16,269 nucleotides of DNA from Acholeplasmataceae bacterium (GTDB lineage: Bacteria; Bacillota_I; Bacilli_A; ML615J-28; CAG-698): the NCBI GenBank assembly GCA_012841765.1, contig DUUA01000068.1:1-16269 (forward strand), written 5' to 3'. Shown here one piece after another: positions 8,635 through 16,239 of this stretch; within the stretch, counting starts at the first letter, position 1; each line of letters begins with the position of its first letter. A model generated the notes under the pieces. It was not told the DNA's origin, searched no databases, and worked only from the letters and a program-made list of their open reading frames with translations. A program made the position numbers and the translations under genes.

Positions 8635-9538
8635 TTTCCACCAACTCTAACGCTTTACGAATATTTCCTCCAGCTTTATTAAGATATTCATCAACTTTAT
8701 CAATATTATCTAAACCAGATAAATTAGAAAATATAGCCTTTTTAACAGTTTTAAATTTTTTTATTAAATATTTTGCTTCTTTTTCGCTAACTCCAGTAAT
8801 ATCGCAAATAATTGATTCTGCTCGCTTTACTAATTTCAAATTATTCATTTGCACATCAATCATTAAATTTTCATATACCTTACCAAGTTTAATCATTGAA
8901 ACTGTTGTAATCATATTACAAATAAGTTTTTGTGCAGTACCCGATTTCATTCTTGTTGAACCAGTTAATGGTTCAGCACCAGTAATAGCTTCTATTGGAT
9001 AATCAACAATACTAGCAATAATAGAATTAGGAGATGTTGTAATACATCCAGTAATTGCTCCAATGCTTCTAGCATATTTGACTCCGCCTATAACATATGG
9101 AGTTCTCCCGCTAGCAGCAATCCCAATCACTATATCTTTTGAACTTAAGTTTATTCTTTTAAGATCTTCAACAGATATAGTTAATGAATCCTCCACACCT
9201 TCTATCGCTTTAACAAATGCTTTTTCTCCTCCAGCCATAATACATTGAACCATTTCAGGAGAAACACCAAAAGTTGGTGGGCATTCTACCGAATCCAAAA
9301 CTCCGATTCTTCCACTTGTGCCGGCCCCAATATATATTAAGCGACCCCCAAGTTTAAACTTTTCTACCAAACAATCAATTAATGGAGCAATTTGAAAAAG
9401 TGTTTTTTCAACAACATGCGCAACCGTCTTATCTTCATCATTAATCATCTTTAAAGCTTCAACTGTGCTTACTTTATCAATATTTATTGTATTTAAATTT
9501 CTTGCTTCTGTGCCTATTTTCTTTAAATCAATATTCAT
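8627..9538 (-). CDS. murQ: N-acetylmuramic acid 6-phosphate etherase
   Basis: MurQ hydrolyses the lactyl ether of MurNAc-6-phosphate to GlcNAc-6-phosphate and D-lactate in the cytoplasm. The 303-residue length is normal. The N-terminal TEARN (10-14) is typical of the family. The SIS sugar-phosphate isomerase domain shows GAGTSGRIG (71-79), VECPPTFG (84-91), ASGRTPYV (140-148) and TGSTRMKSGTAQK (191-203). Glu85 and Glu116 sit where the catalytic acid/base residues of E. coli MurQ are reported. The C-terminal helical part ends in an AGGNIRKAL motif, also typical. The start lies 3 bases after the anmK stop and the end overlaps the hydrolase gene. Its products explain two neighbours: the amino-sugar kinases upstream supply MurNAc-6-P, and the lactate dehydrogenase downstream can use the lactate. 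Confidence 0.96.
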   Translation of the reverse strand: MNIDLKKIGTEARNLNTINIDKVSTVEALKMINDEDKTVAHVVEKTLFQIAPLIDCLVEKFKLGGRLIYIGAGTSGRIGVLDSVECPPTFGVSPEMVQCIMAGGEKAFVKAIEGVEDSLTISVEDLKRINLSSKDIVIGIAASGRTPYVIGGVKYARSIGAITGCITTSPNSIIASIVDYPIEAITGAEPLTGSTRMKSGTAQKLICNMITTVSMIKLGKVYENLMIDVQMNNLKLVKRAESIICDITGVSEKEAKYLIKKFKTVKKAIFSNLSGLDNIDKVDEYLNKAGGNIRKALELVEND

Positions 9539-9541
9539 ACT

Positions 9542-10663
9542 TTATATATATCTCCCATAAGTAATACTACCTAACACTGCATCTTTTCTAGCACCAGTAA
9601 CTTGTTTAACATTTCCAAACTTATTATTTAAAGTTAAATATCCTAACACTACAAAAGCTAAAGCTTCTTTAGCATCGCTATCAATACCAAATTCATTTCC
9701 AGTTATTACAATATTACCTAGACTTTCATTTAATCTTTTTATAATAAATTTATTATGACTCCCACCACCACTAACGACAACTAAATTAAAACTTGAAATA
9801 AATTTTTGATAATTATAAATAATTGTTTGAACAGTAAATTCTGTAATTGTATTAATAACGTCTTCTTTTTTATAATTATTAAAATTATATTTAGCAGAAA
9901 TCTCTTCCATAAAACTAGCACTATACAATTCTCTACCAGTACTTTTAGGAGGATTTTTTTTAATAAATGCATCTTCTTTCAACATATTATCTAATACAAC
10001 TTGAATAGTTTTACCACTATTTGCAATCATTCCTGATTCATCATAAGGTAGATTATAATACTTATTAACAAAATAATCTATCATGACATTCCCTGGACCT
10101 GTATCAAATGCAACAACGTCTTGCAATTTACAATTTTTAGGCAAATAAGTAAGATTTCCTATTCCACCTAAATTTTGCATAATTATATTTTCCTCTGTGC
10201 TTGCGTATAACATATATTCACTAATTGGTACCAAAGGAGCTCCTTCGCCACCACAAGCAATATCCATCACCCTAAAATTAGAAATACAAGTAATATTGGT
10301 TCTAGCAACAATAACGGCAACTTCCCCAATTTGTAATGTTGAAGGAATTAAATCATTTGGCGCATGCCAAATGGTTTGCCCATGACTTGCTACAAAATCA
10401 ATGTCTTGATAAACATATTTTGTATCTTTTAATAATTCATCAATTGCTAAAACAAAAAAATCTCCAAGTTCAAAGTTTAAACTACTAATCTCATCAAGCC
10501 TAGCTAAATCTTTATTCAAATTTTTTTTAAGTTTTTCTTTAAATTTAAAAGGATAATTATAAGTGATAAATTTTAATAAATTAAATTTTCCATCTACAAT
10601 ATTAACTAAAGCAGCATCAACACCATCTAACGATGTTCCGCTCATAAGACCAATAGCTATCAT
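9542..10663 (-). CDS. anmK: 1,6-anhydro-N-acetylmuramic acid kinase
   Basis: AnmK opens the anhydro ring of 1,6-anhydro-MurNAc and phosphorylates it with ATP to give MurNAc-6-phosphate, the MurQ substrate. The 373-residue length is normal. Visible family motifs are GLMSGTSLDGVDAAL (5-19), SHGQT (93-97), GGEGAPLVP (138-146), NLGGIGN (164-170), FDTGPGN (186-192), SGGGSHN (298-304) and VTGARKDA (355-362). Asp187 corresponds to the catalytic aspartate. Its ATG overlaps the TGA of the upstream kinase gene in an ATGA arrangement, so the two are translationally coupled. Anhydro-MurNAc is the product of lytic transglycosylases, so the substrate probably comes from peptidoglycan cut by such enzymes, either of other bacteria or of the organism itself. 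Confidence 0.96.
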   Translation of the reverse strand: MIAIGLMSGTSLDGVDAALVNIVDGKFNLLKFITYNYPFKFKEKLKKNLNKDLARLDEISSLNFELGDFFVLAIDELLKDTKYVYQDIDFVASHGQTIWHAPNDLIPSTLQIGEVAVIVARTNITCISNFRVMDIACGGEGAPLVPISEYMLYASTEENIIMQNLGGIGNLTYLPKNCKLQDVVAFDTGPGNVMIDYFVNKYYNLPYDESGMIANSGKTIQVVLDNMLKEDAFIKKNPPKSTGRELYSASFMEEISAKYNFNNYKKEDVINTITEFTVQTIIYNYQKFISSFNLVVVSGGGSHNKFIIKRLNESLGNIVITGNEFGIDSDAKEALAFVVLGYLTLNNKFGNVKQVTGARKDAVLGSITYGRYI

Positions 10664-11577
10664 ATCTTACCCTTCTTTCTTGCAAGATTAAATGCTCCCA
10701 TAATTGGGTCCCCATAATCTAAACTAACTTCAGCTTCTAAACCAAAATCTTTAAGATTATCAATAAAACTCTGTTGTGTAATCTTCGTGTTTTGAATGAA
10801 ACTTCCTCTTAAGCCTATTTTAGTCTTAATGAAATTATGACGAATATATTGTAATTTAATTAATTCAGCAAGATCTTTTCCGGCTTTTTCCAAAATGAAA
10901 ATTGCTTCTTGATCATTGTTATTTGCTTCATCAATAATAAACTTTGCATAAGATGCAATTTCTTTTTTTGAATTTCCATACATGAAGACTTTTATCTCAT
11001 AAATATCACTATAGTTAAACAACTTTAAAAACTTATTTGTCAGGGGGCTTGCAGTGCCTTCTTCTTCGCATTTTTTAATCGTCCTTAAAAGTAGTTCTCG
11101 AACAATCGCATATGCGCTTCCTATTTCATTAGAAAGTTGTCCCCAACCCCCCATTAAAATACCTTTATTCTCCTTAACTCCATAAACACAAGAACCTGTT
11201 CCTGATAACACTACTATTCCTTCATCATTCTTTTGACTAAAAATTGAGTTCCAAGCTAATACAGCATCATTATCTAAACCAACTTCGCAGTTAACTAAAT
11301 TTTCTAAAAATATTTTATAATCTTCTTTTTGAGAGAAACTTAAAACACCTAGTCCACTTATTCCAGTTTGTAAATAAACAACATTATATTTAAATCTTAC
11401 TTTTTCATATATTTCTTTAATAGACTTTGTAATATTATCTAATGCCTTTTTTTGACCGATAACCGCTGGTGATCCACAACCTTTACTAACTTCTAATAAT
11501 ATATTTCCTTCTTTATCAAATGCACAAGCTTTTGTTTTGGTTCCACCAGCATCAACGCCAATGATAATGTCTTTCAT
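10660..11577 (-). CDS. murK: BadF/BcrA-type amino-sugar kinase, probable MurNAc/GlcNAc kinase
   Basis: This 305-residue protein belongs to the BadF/BcrA/BcrD ATPase family of the ASKHA kinases. It has the first phosphate-binding loop DAGGTKT (9-15), DNDA (102-105) with the likely catalytic aspartate, the second phosphate loop SGTGS (125-129) and GGWG (143-146). Characterised relatives are N-acetylglucosamine kinases and the Clostridium acetobutylicum MurK, which phosphorylates both MurNAc and GlcNAc at O6 and is encoded beside murQ. The same neighbourhood here favours the dual activity. The start codon shares one base with the stop of the glycosidase gene upstream (TAATG) and the end overlaps anmK by 4 bases. 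Sequence alone does not settle whether MurNAc, GlcNAc or both are used. Confidence 0.85.
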   Translation of the reverse strand: MKDIIIGVDAGGTKTKACAFDKEGNILLEVSKGCGSPAVIGQKKALDNITKSIKEIYEKVRFKYNVVYLQTGISGLGVLSFSQKEDYKIFLENLVNCEVGLDNDAVLAWNSIFSQKNDEGIVVLSGTGSCVYGVKENKGILMGGWGQLSNEIGSAYAIVRELLLRTIKKCEEEGTASPLTNKFLKLFNYSDIYEIKVFMYGNSKKEIASYAKFIIDEANNNDQEAIFILEKAGKDLAELIKLQYIRHNFIKTKIGLRGSFIQNTKITQQSFIDNLKDFGLEAEVSLDYGDPIMGAFNLARKKGKI

Positions 11578-14198
11578 TATTCTTCACCAATAATTGTAAA
11601 TGCAAATTCCATACCCGGTTTAATCTTATCTAATAAGTAATCGCTAGCAATAGTTCTTGCCACGACATTAACTCTTTCATCTTGCCCTAACCCATTACTC
11701 ATAACAATACAGACTTCACCAACATATCTTTTAAATAGTTTATTATCTATTACTATATCTTTATATTTTCTTTTTATGTTATTAAATTGTTTTATTTCTT
11801 GTCCTTTATTTCTATACATTGTTGATCGTTTTAAATAAACAGACTCATCAGTTCTACTACGATGTTTCTTTAATAGTAACTGTCTTTCAATTTCACTAAT
11901 TCCTTTTTTTACTATAATAGGTATAGTTATTACTGAATACTCAGTTAATTCATCTAACTCACTTCGACTAACAAATCCATCCCCAAAGAACACTTCATCA
12001 AAACCAAGCAATTTCATTTCTTGTAAAGCAGTGCCAACAGGATAATAACGGTGATATTCCAAAGTAGGAAGACCTTCATAAATCGGTGGTCTTTTTCCCG
12101 TAGTTGAAGCAATATAACCCATAATGGTTAAATCATATTTTTTTAACATTCTATTTTTCTTTTCAACTTCTTGATGGCTTAAGCCAGTAAAAGGTTTTGG
12201 ATAAAAATTATGACTAACTCTAATCTTTTTCATATCAACATCATGATTAATTAAATACTCTAAAGTGTTAGAAGATATTGTTGAAGCATTAAGTTCAATT
12301 AAATATCCTTTATTTATTAAATTTAAAATATCTTCATCTTTAAAACCATAGTCAAGTCGCAAAACATCAATCTGTGGCAGACCAAAACTTTCAAACATCG
12401 GTTTTGAAACATCTAAAGTAATTCTAAAACCAAGTTTTTTAGCTTCTTTACAAATAACTAGTAATTCGTTATCACGATTTTTATTCATTTCAGGCATATG
12501 TGCAGAAATAAATAATAACTTAACATTACTATCCTTTAATTTCTTTAAATATTCTAAATTAGCTTCAAGGGAATAATCTTCAAGCCCGACATAAATACTT
12601 GCACCTAAAGCAATATTTTGTTTTAAAGAAACTGGAAGTTTACCCAAAGGTTGCAAATTACCTTGGAGAAATTTTATTATTGCCTTTACAGAATTAGTTG
12701 TATATTCATAAAAACACATATAATTTTCAATATTTGAAAATTTAATAATATCAAAAGGATTTCTAGTGCTAATAACAAACAAATCATTTTGTAAACCATT
12801 TAACCTTTTCACAAGTTTTGCTTGGTTATTATAGATAACGGCATTATATGTAAAAACTACTACTTGTTCGTAAAAACTTGCAAGTTTTATTAAATCATTT
12901 ATTTCTTCTTCATTAATATTAACCTTGATTTTTTTTGCTTCAATTGGCAATTTATGAAACTTAATTAAATCAACAATTGACCTACTTGATAATTCATCTT
13001 CAGCATTTGTAGTTGCAAATGGTTCAGTAGCAATAACAAGAGTTTTTTTAAATGGTAAATATGTTTTACCTTTTACTAAAGTAAACGAATCTGCAACAAC
13101 TTTGTATGCAAAATCTTTATTAGTTTCATTTGTTAAAACTTTGTATAATTCATCATATTCTTTATCAAAGAATGTTTTTTTCAGAACATTAAGAGATTTT
13201 TCTTTATACTTTAAAATCTTAGAAACTTTTTCATCAAGTAACTCCATTGGAAATTCTCCGCTTTTTACAGCTTCATTAATTAAATTAAACGTTTTAATTT
13301 GTTTTTCTTTTGTTTGAGAAACAATAACCATATCAATTCCAGCTAAAAGGCCTTTTAAAGAACCCATTGGTGCTGTGTAATTATCATCGATTGCTTTCAT
13401 TTCCATACAATCACTAATAACTAAGCCTTTAAAACCCATTTCTTCTTTTAATAGTTTTGTTAATACATTATATGATAAGGTTCCCGGAAGTTGGTCTTTC
13501 TCATAACTTGGAAAAAAGACATGAGCACTCATTATCGCATCTACTCCTGCTTCAATCGCTTTTTTAAACGGATATAATTCAACATCTTTTAATCTTTGTT
13601 TATCATGAGCAATAGTTGGTAAACTCATATGAGAATCTGAATCAGTGTCACCATGTCCTGGGAAATGTTTTGCAGTTGCAATAATTCCTTCTTCTTGTAA
13701 CCCTTTAATATATTCAATTCCAAATTCAGAAACTTTATCAGCTTTATCAGAAAAACTCCTTACACCAATAACAGGATTATAAGGATTATTATTAACATCT
13801 AAAGATGGTGCTAAATTTAAATTAATTCCTAAAGCCGCTAACTCTTCTCCCATCATTTTTCCAGATATATAAGCATTATTAACACTAGTAGCTCCAATGC
13901 TCATAGCACCAGGAAAAAACGTTGCTTCTTCCATTATTCTAGTAACCATTCCGCCTTCTTGATCTATAGAGATAAAAGGCATAATTCCTGTTTTTTTAGC
14001 AATCTTTCGATGAATTGTTTCATTTAATTGATGTAACTGTTTAATGTTTTTTATATTTCTCGTAAACAGAATAATATTACCAATAGAATACTCTTGAATT
14101 AACTCATCTAAACTATCGTTATATTCTCCGCCATGAAAACCAACAATTAATAATTGTCCAATTTTTTCCTTTAAAGTCATTTCCGTAATTTTCTTCAT
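11577..14198 (-). CDS. nagZ-mupG: Fusion of NagZ-type GH3 beta-N-acetylglucosaminidase and MupG-like GH170 6-phosphomuramidase
   Basis: The 873-residue protein combines two hydrolases. Residues 1-340 are a GH3 barrel with SIDQEGG (77-83), the NagZ-specific His/Asp loop KHFPGHGDT (177-185) followed by DSH (188-190), and SDCMEM (262-267) with Asp263 as likely nucleophile. This domain should release GlcNAc from the non-reducing end of GlcNAc-MurNAc chains. Residues 350-520 resemble the GH3 C-terminal alpha/beta domain and end in a normal GKLPVSL. From about 531 a complete DUF871 (MupG) protein follows: LGASIYVGLED at its start, IELNAST (634-640), HNFYPKPFTGLS (663-674), EGLPTLEYHR (708-717), FFGDGF (737-742), and a C-terminal cyclophilin-like part to 873. 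MupG of Staphylococcus aureus cleaves MurNAc-6P-GlcNAc. No signal peptide is present, so both domains act inside the cell. GGAG lies 5 bases before the ATG. No internal start separates the domains at the junction. Confidence 0.9.
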   Translation of the reverse strand: MKKITEMTLKEKIGQLLIVGFHGGEYNDSLDELIQEYSIGNIILFTRNIKNIKQLHQLNETIHRKIAKKTGIMPFISIDQEGGMVTRIMEEATFFPGAMSIGATSVNNAYISGKMMGEELAALGINLNLAPSLDVNNNPYNPVIGVRSFSDKADKVSEFGIEYIKGLQEEGIIATAKHFPGHGDTDSDSHMSLPTIAHDKQRLKDVELYPFKKAIEAGVDAIMSAHVFFPSYEKDQLPGTLSYNVLTKLLKEEMGFKGLVISDCMEMKAIDDNYTAPMGSLKGLLAGIDMVIVSQTKEKQIKTFNLINEAVKSGEFPMELLDEKVSKILKYKEKSLNVLKKTFFDKEYDELYKVLTNETNKDFAYKVVADSFTLVKGKTYLPFKKTLVIATEPFATTNAEDELSSRSIVDLIKFHKLPIEAKKIKVNINEEEINDLIKLASFYEQVVVFTYNAVIYNNQAKLVKRLNGLQNDLFVISTRNPFDIIKFSNIENYMCFYEYTTNSVKAIIKFLQGNLQPLGKLPVSLKQNIALGASIYVGLEDYSLEANLEYLKKLKDSNVKLLFISAHMPEMNKNRDNELLVICKEAKKLGFRITLDVSKPMFESFGLPQIDVLRLDYGFKDEDILNLINKGYLIELNASTISSNTLEYLINHDVDMKKIRVSHNFYPKPFTGLSHQEVEKKNRMLKKYDLTIMGYIASTTGKRPPIYEGLPTLEYHRYYPVGTALQEMKLLGFDEVFFGDGFVSRSELDELTEYSVITIPIIVKKGISEIERQLLLKKHRSRTDESVYLKRSTMYRNKGQEIKQFNNIKRKYKDIVIDNKLFKRYVGEVCIVMSNGLGQDERVNVVARTIASDYLLDKIKPGMEFAFTIIGEE

Positions 14199-14208
14199 AT
14201 TTTCTCCA

Positions 14209-15348
14209 TTAATATATTAAATATTTTTCTCTTGTTTTTGCAAATTCTTTTGTATCTATATCGATTATAGTCATTTGTTCTTCTAAAGATAACTCATGAT
14301 TTCTAATTTTGTTAGTTCCCGTATTATATTCTAACATTGTATGTCCGCCTTCTCTATAAGGTTTACCCACTTTAAAGTCTTCAGGATACATTGTTCTAAT
14401 AACTTCTAATAAAGTCCAACCAACTTTAACAGGAGTAAATTCTTCTCTATTTAAAATATGCAAAAATATACCTCCACATAATTCATCTTTATGCTTTGAA
14501 AAAGTTGGAGTAAAATATTGCGGTCTAAAATAAACGCCTTTAAACTTAAAAGAATTCATTTTCTCGCTTAATTTTTCTGGTTCTATATATGGAGCACCAA
14601 CAATCTCAAAAGGAGTTGTTGTTCCCCGACCTTCACTCAGGTTAGTTCCCTCAAATATACAAGTGCAATTATAAGTGATTGTTGAAGAAGGAGTAGGGAT
14701 GTTAGGAGAAGGTAAAACCCAAAGTTTTTTTGTATCTTCAAAATACATTTCTCTTTTATAGTTTTTCATTTTTAAAACATTTAATTTACAATTTGTTTTA
14801 TATTCTTTATTAAATAATTCTGCTAACTCTCCAATTGTCAAACCATGTCTTTGTACAATAGGAAAATAACCGACAAAAGAACGATATTTTATATCTAAAA
14901 TATTACCTTCAAAATCTTTTGCATTACAAGGATTTGGACGATCAAAAACAACAAATTCTTTATCAAAGTCTGCGCAAGCTTCCATAGCGTAGGCCATTGT
15001 ATAAATATAAGTATAAAATCTTGAACCAACATCTTGGATATCAATACATAATATATCAATATTATCTAGCATTTCTTTTGAAGGTCTTCTTGATGAACCA
15101 TATAAACTGTGAACAGTTATTCCTGTCTTATCATCAACATATGTACCCAAATTTACCCCCGCTTGGAGGCTACCTCTAATTCCATGTTCAGGACTAAATA
15201 AAGCAACCAAATTAACTTTTCTATTTAATACATCAATTGTTGATTCATAATTTGAATCAATTCCTGTAGGATTAGTAATTAATCCAACTCTCTTATTTTT
15301 AAATAAATCTAAATTATCATTTATCAAATCAATTCCAAGTTTAATCAT
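14209..15348 (-). CDS. namZ: Exo-beta-N-acetylmuramidase NamZ (DUF1343, GH171), cytoplasmic form
   Basis: This 379-residue protein is a DUF1343 member; Bacillus subtilis NamZ (YbbC) removes MurNAc from the non-reducing end of peptidoglycan fragments. Family motifs are clear: VGLITNPTGID (21-31), FSPEHGIRG (51-59), DIQDVGSRFYTY (103-114), DRPNP (136-140), RHGLTIGELA (167-176), PSPNIPT (213-219) and EGTNLSEGRGTTTPFE (233-248). Unlike the secreted Bacillus enzyme it has no signal peptide and starts almost at the conserved domain, so it is probably intracellular. It overlaps the membrane-protein gene by 8 bases and has GGAG 7 bases before its ATG. It precedes the nagZ fusion gene by 10 bases; namZ and nagZ are also adjacent in the Bacillus ybb operon. 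NamZ and NagZ act alternately on a chain. Confidence 0.93.
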   Translation of the reverse strand: MIKLGIDLINDNLDLFKNKRVGLITNPTGIDSNYESTIDVLNRKVNLVALFSPEHGIRGSLQAGVNLGTYVDDKTGITVHSLYGSSRRPSKEMLDNIDILCIDIQDVGSRFYTYIYTMAYAMEACADFDKEFVVFDRPNPCNAKDFEGNILDIKYRSFVGYFPIVQRHGLTIGELAELFNKEYKTNCKLNVLKMKNYKREMYFEDTKKLWVLPSPNIPTPSSTITYNCTCIFEGTNLSEGRGTTTPFEIVGAPYIEPEKLSEKMNSFKFKGVYFRPQYFTPTFSKHKDELCGGIFLHILNREEFTPVKVGWTLLEVIRTMYPEDFKVGKPYREGGHTMLEYNTGTNKIRNHELSLEEQMTIIDIDTKEFAKTREKYLIY

Positions 15349-16141
15349 TTTCTTTCTCCACTTCCATTTTATCTTCCGTTTTAAAATCTTCCAAGTTATG
15401 TGTTAAATACCAAAACTTTCCTTTCGAAGTTATATACATAATATACTCTACTCCTGAAATACCAATAAGTGACCAAATACTTACTATAGCTGGATTAATT
15501 GTAATGATAATTAAAAGAGGTAATATTGCAGCTAAAATAAGATAAAACAAAGTTTTGAAAAAATATTTAAAAGCAATGAAGAATGAAGTTTTGATATAAT
15601 TCCAAGTTTTCATTCTAAAATAACTTACAACAGCAGGCAAATTTAATAAAGCAAAAAACAAAGAAGCTATGACCATTAAAACTGCCCAAAAACCAAATAC
15701 ATACAACCATCCAATTACATCAAAAACAAAATCATCAACAGCTAGTAAGAGCCAGTAAATATATCCTGAAAATAACAAAAAAGAAAAAATTATTGTAAAA
15801 ATAAGAGCTATTCTCCAAATTGATTTAAAATTATCCCAAAGAACAATAAAGTATGTTTTAAATAATTTGCTTAATTTCATTTCGTCATTTAATTTTATAA
15901 TCCTATAATTTGTTACAAAACAAAATATAAATCCTAAAAAAGAAACAGTAAGCCCTAATAGAAAAAAGATGCCATTTGGAATAAAATAAAATAAAAGGTA
16001 AAATATTATTCCGGATAATATACTAATTAAAATTGTCAATAAGTTCATGACAATTAGTTTATAAATCCAGTCAAAAAATATATACCATTTACTGTTTACC
16101 ATTTTTTCTATGTTCATAATGACCATCCATTCTTCAAACAT
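15341..16141 (-). CDS. DUF624/YesL-like integral membrane protein
   Basis: The product has 266 residues if translated from the first ATG. It has about six hydrophobic segments, at roughly 28-50, 55-78, 110-135, 143-172, 186-213 and 214-235, with a charged C-terminal tail of about 25 residues rich in Lys, Glu and Asp. The layout and spacing resemble DUF624 (YesL) proteins of Firmicutes, often encoded near sugar ABC transporters and glycosidases, but with no established function. I cannot confirm the family without a profile search. It is the first gene of the operon and overlaps namZ. The predicted transcription start falls almost on the ATG at 16141, so translation may instead begin at the in-frame ATG at 16117 (residue 9, MNIEKM), which leaves a leader of about 25 bases. 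Neither start has a good ribosome binding site. Confidence 0.75.
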   Translation of the reverse strand: MFEEWMVIMNIEKMVNSKWYIFFDWIYKLIVMNLLTILISILSGIIFYLLFYFIPNGIFFLLGLTVSFLGFIFCFVTNYRIIKLNDEMKLSKLFKTYFIVLWDNFKSIWRIALIFTIIFSFLLFSGYIYWLLLAVDDFVFDVIGWLYVFGFWAVLMVIASLFFALLNLPAVVSYFRMKTWNYIKTSFFIAFKYFFKTLFYLILAAILPLLIIITINPAIVSIWSLIGISGVEYIMYITSKGKFWYLTHNLEDFKTEDKMEVEKEND

Positions 16142-16149
16142 TATTAATA

Positions 16150-16178
16150 ATTATACCATATTTTGATGTAAATATCAA
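16150..16178 (-). promoter_or_regulatory. Strong sigma-A-type promoter of the amino-sugar/lactate operon
   Basis: On the minus strand TTGATA (16173-16178) is separated by exactly 17 bases from a perfect TATAAT (16150-16155), and TGG directly before the latter makes an extended -10. Transcription should start at about 16141-16144. It lies between the terminator of the upstream gene and the first gene of the operon, the position expected for the main promoter of all ten genes. Confidence 0.75.
16163..16178. promoter_or_regulatory. Possible operator: inverted repeat over the -35 and spacer
   Basis: TTGAT (16163-16167) and ATCAA (16174-16178) form an inverted repeat with a 6-base centre that covers the -35 element and part of the spacer. 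A regulator bound here would block RNA polymerase, which would suit substrate-controlled repression. The repeat is short and no regulator gene is in the window, so this is only a candidate. Confidence 0.25.
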
Positions 16179-16204
16179 TCAGATAATAGAAAAGCAAAAT
16201 AAAA

Positions 16205-16229
16205 ACTGTACCCACAGAGTGGGTACAGT
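16205..16229 (-). terminator. Intrinsic terminator of the upstream (right-hand) gene
   Basis: A perfect 10-bp stem, ACTGTACCCA (16205-16214) and TGGGTACAGT (16220-16229), encloses a 5-base loop. On the minus strand it is followed by TTTTATTTTG, so it should stop transcription coming from the right. T-rich sequence also follows on the plus strand, so it could work in both directions. It begins about 10 bases after a minus-strand stop codon and separates that gene from the operon promoter. Confidence 0.85.
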
Positions 16230-16239
16230 AATTTATTTT

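Noticed and set aside
13102..13317. Plus-strand open frame opposite the NagZ domain
   Set aside because: It is antisense to well-conserved GH3 sequence, with no family resemblance.
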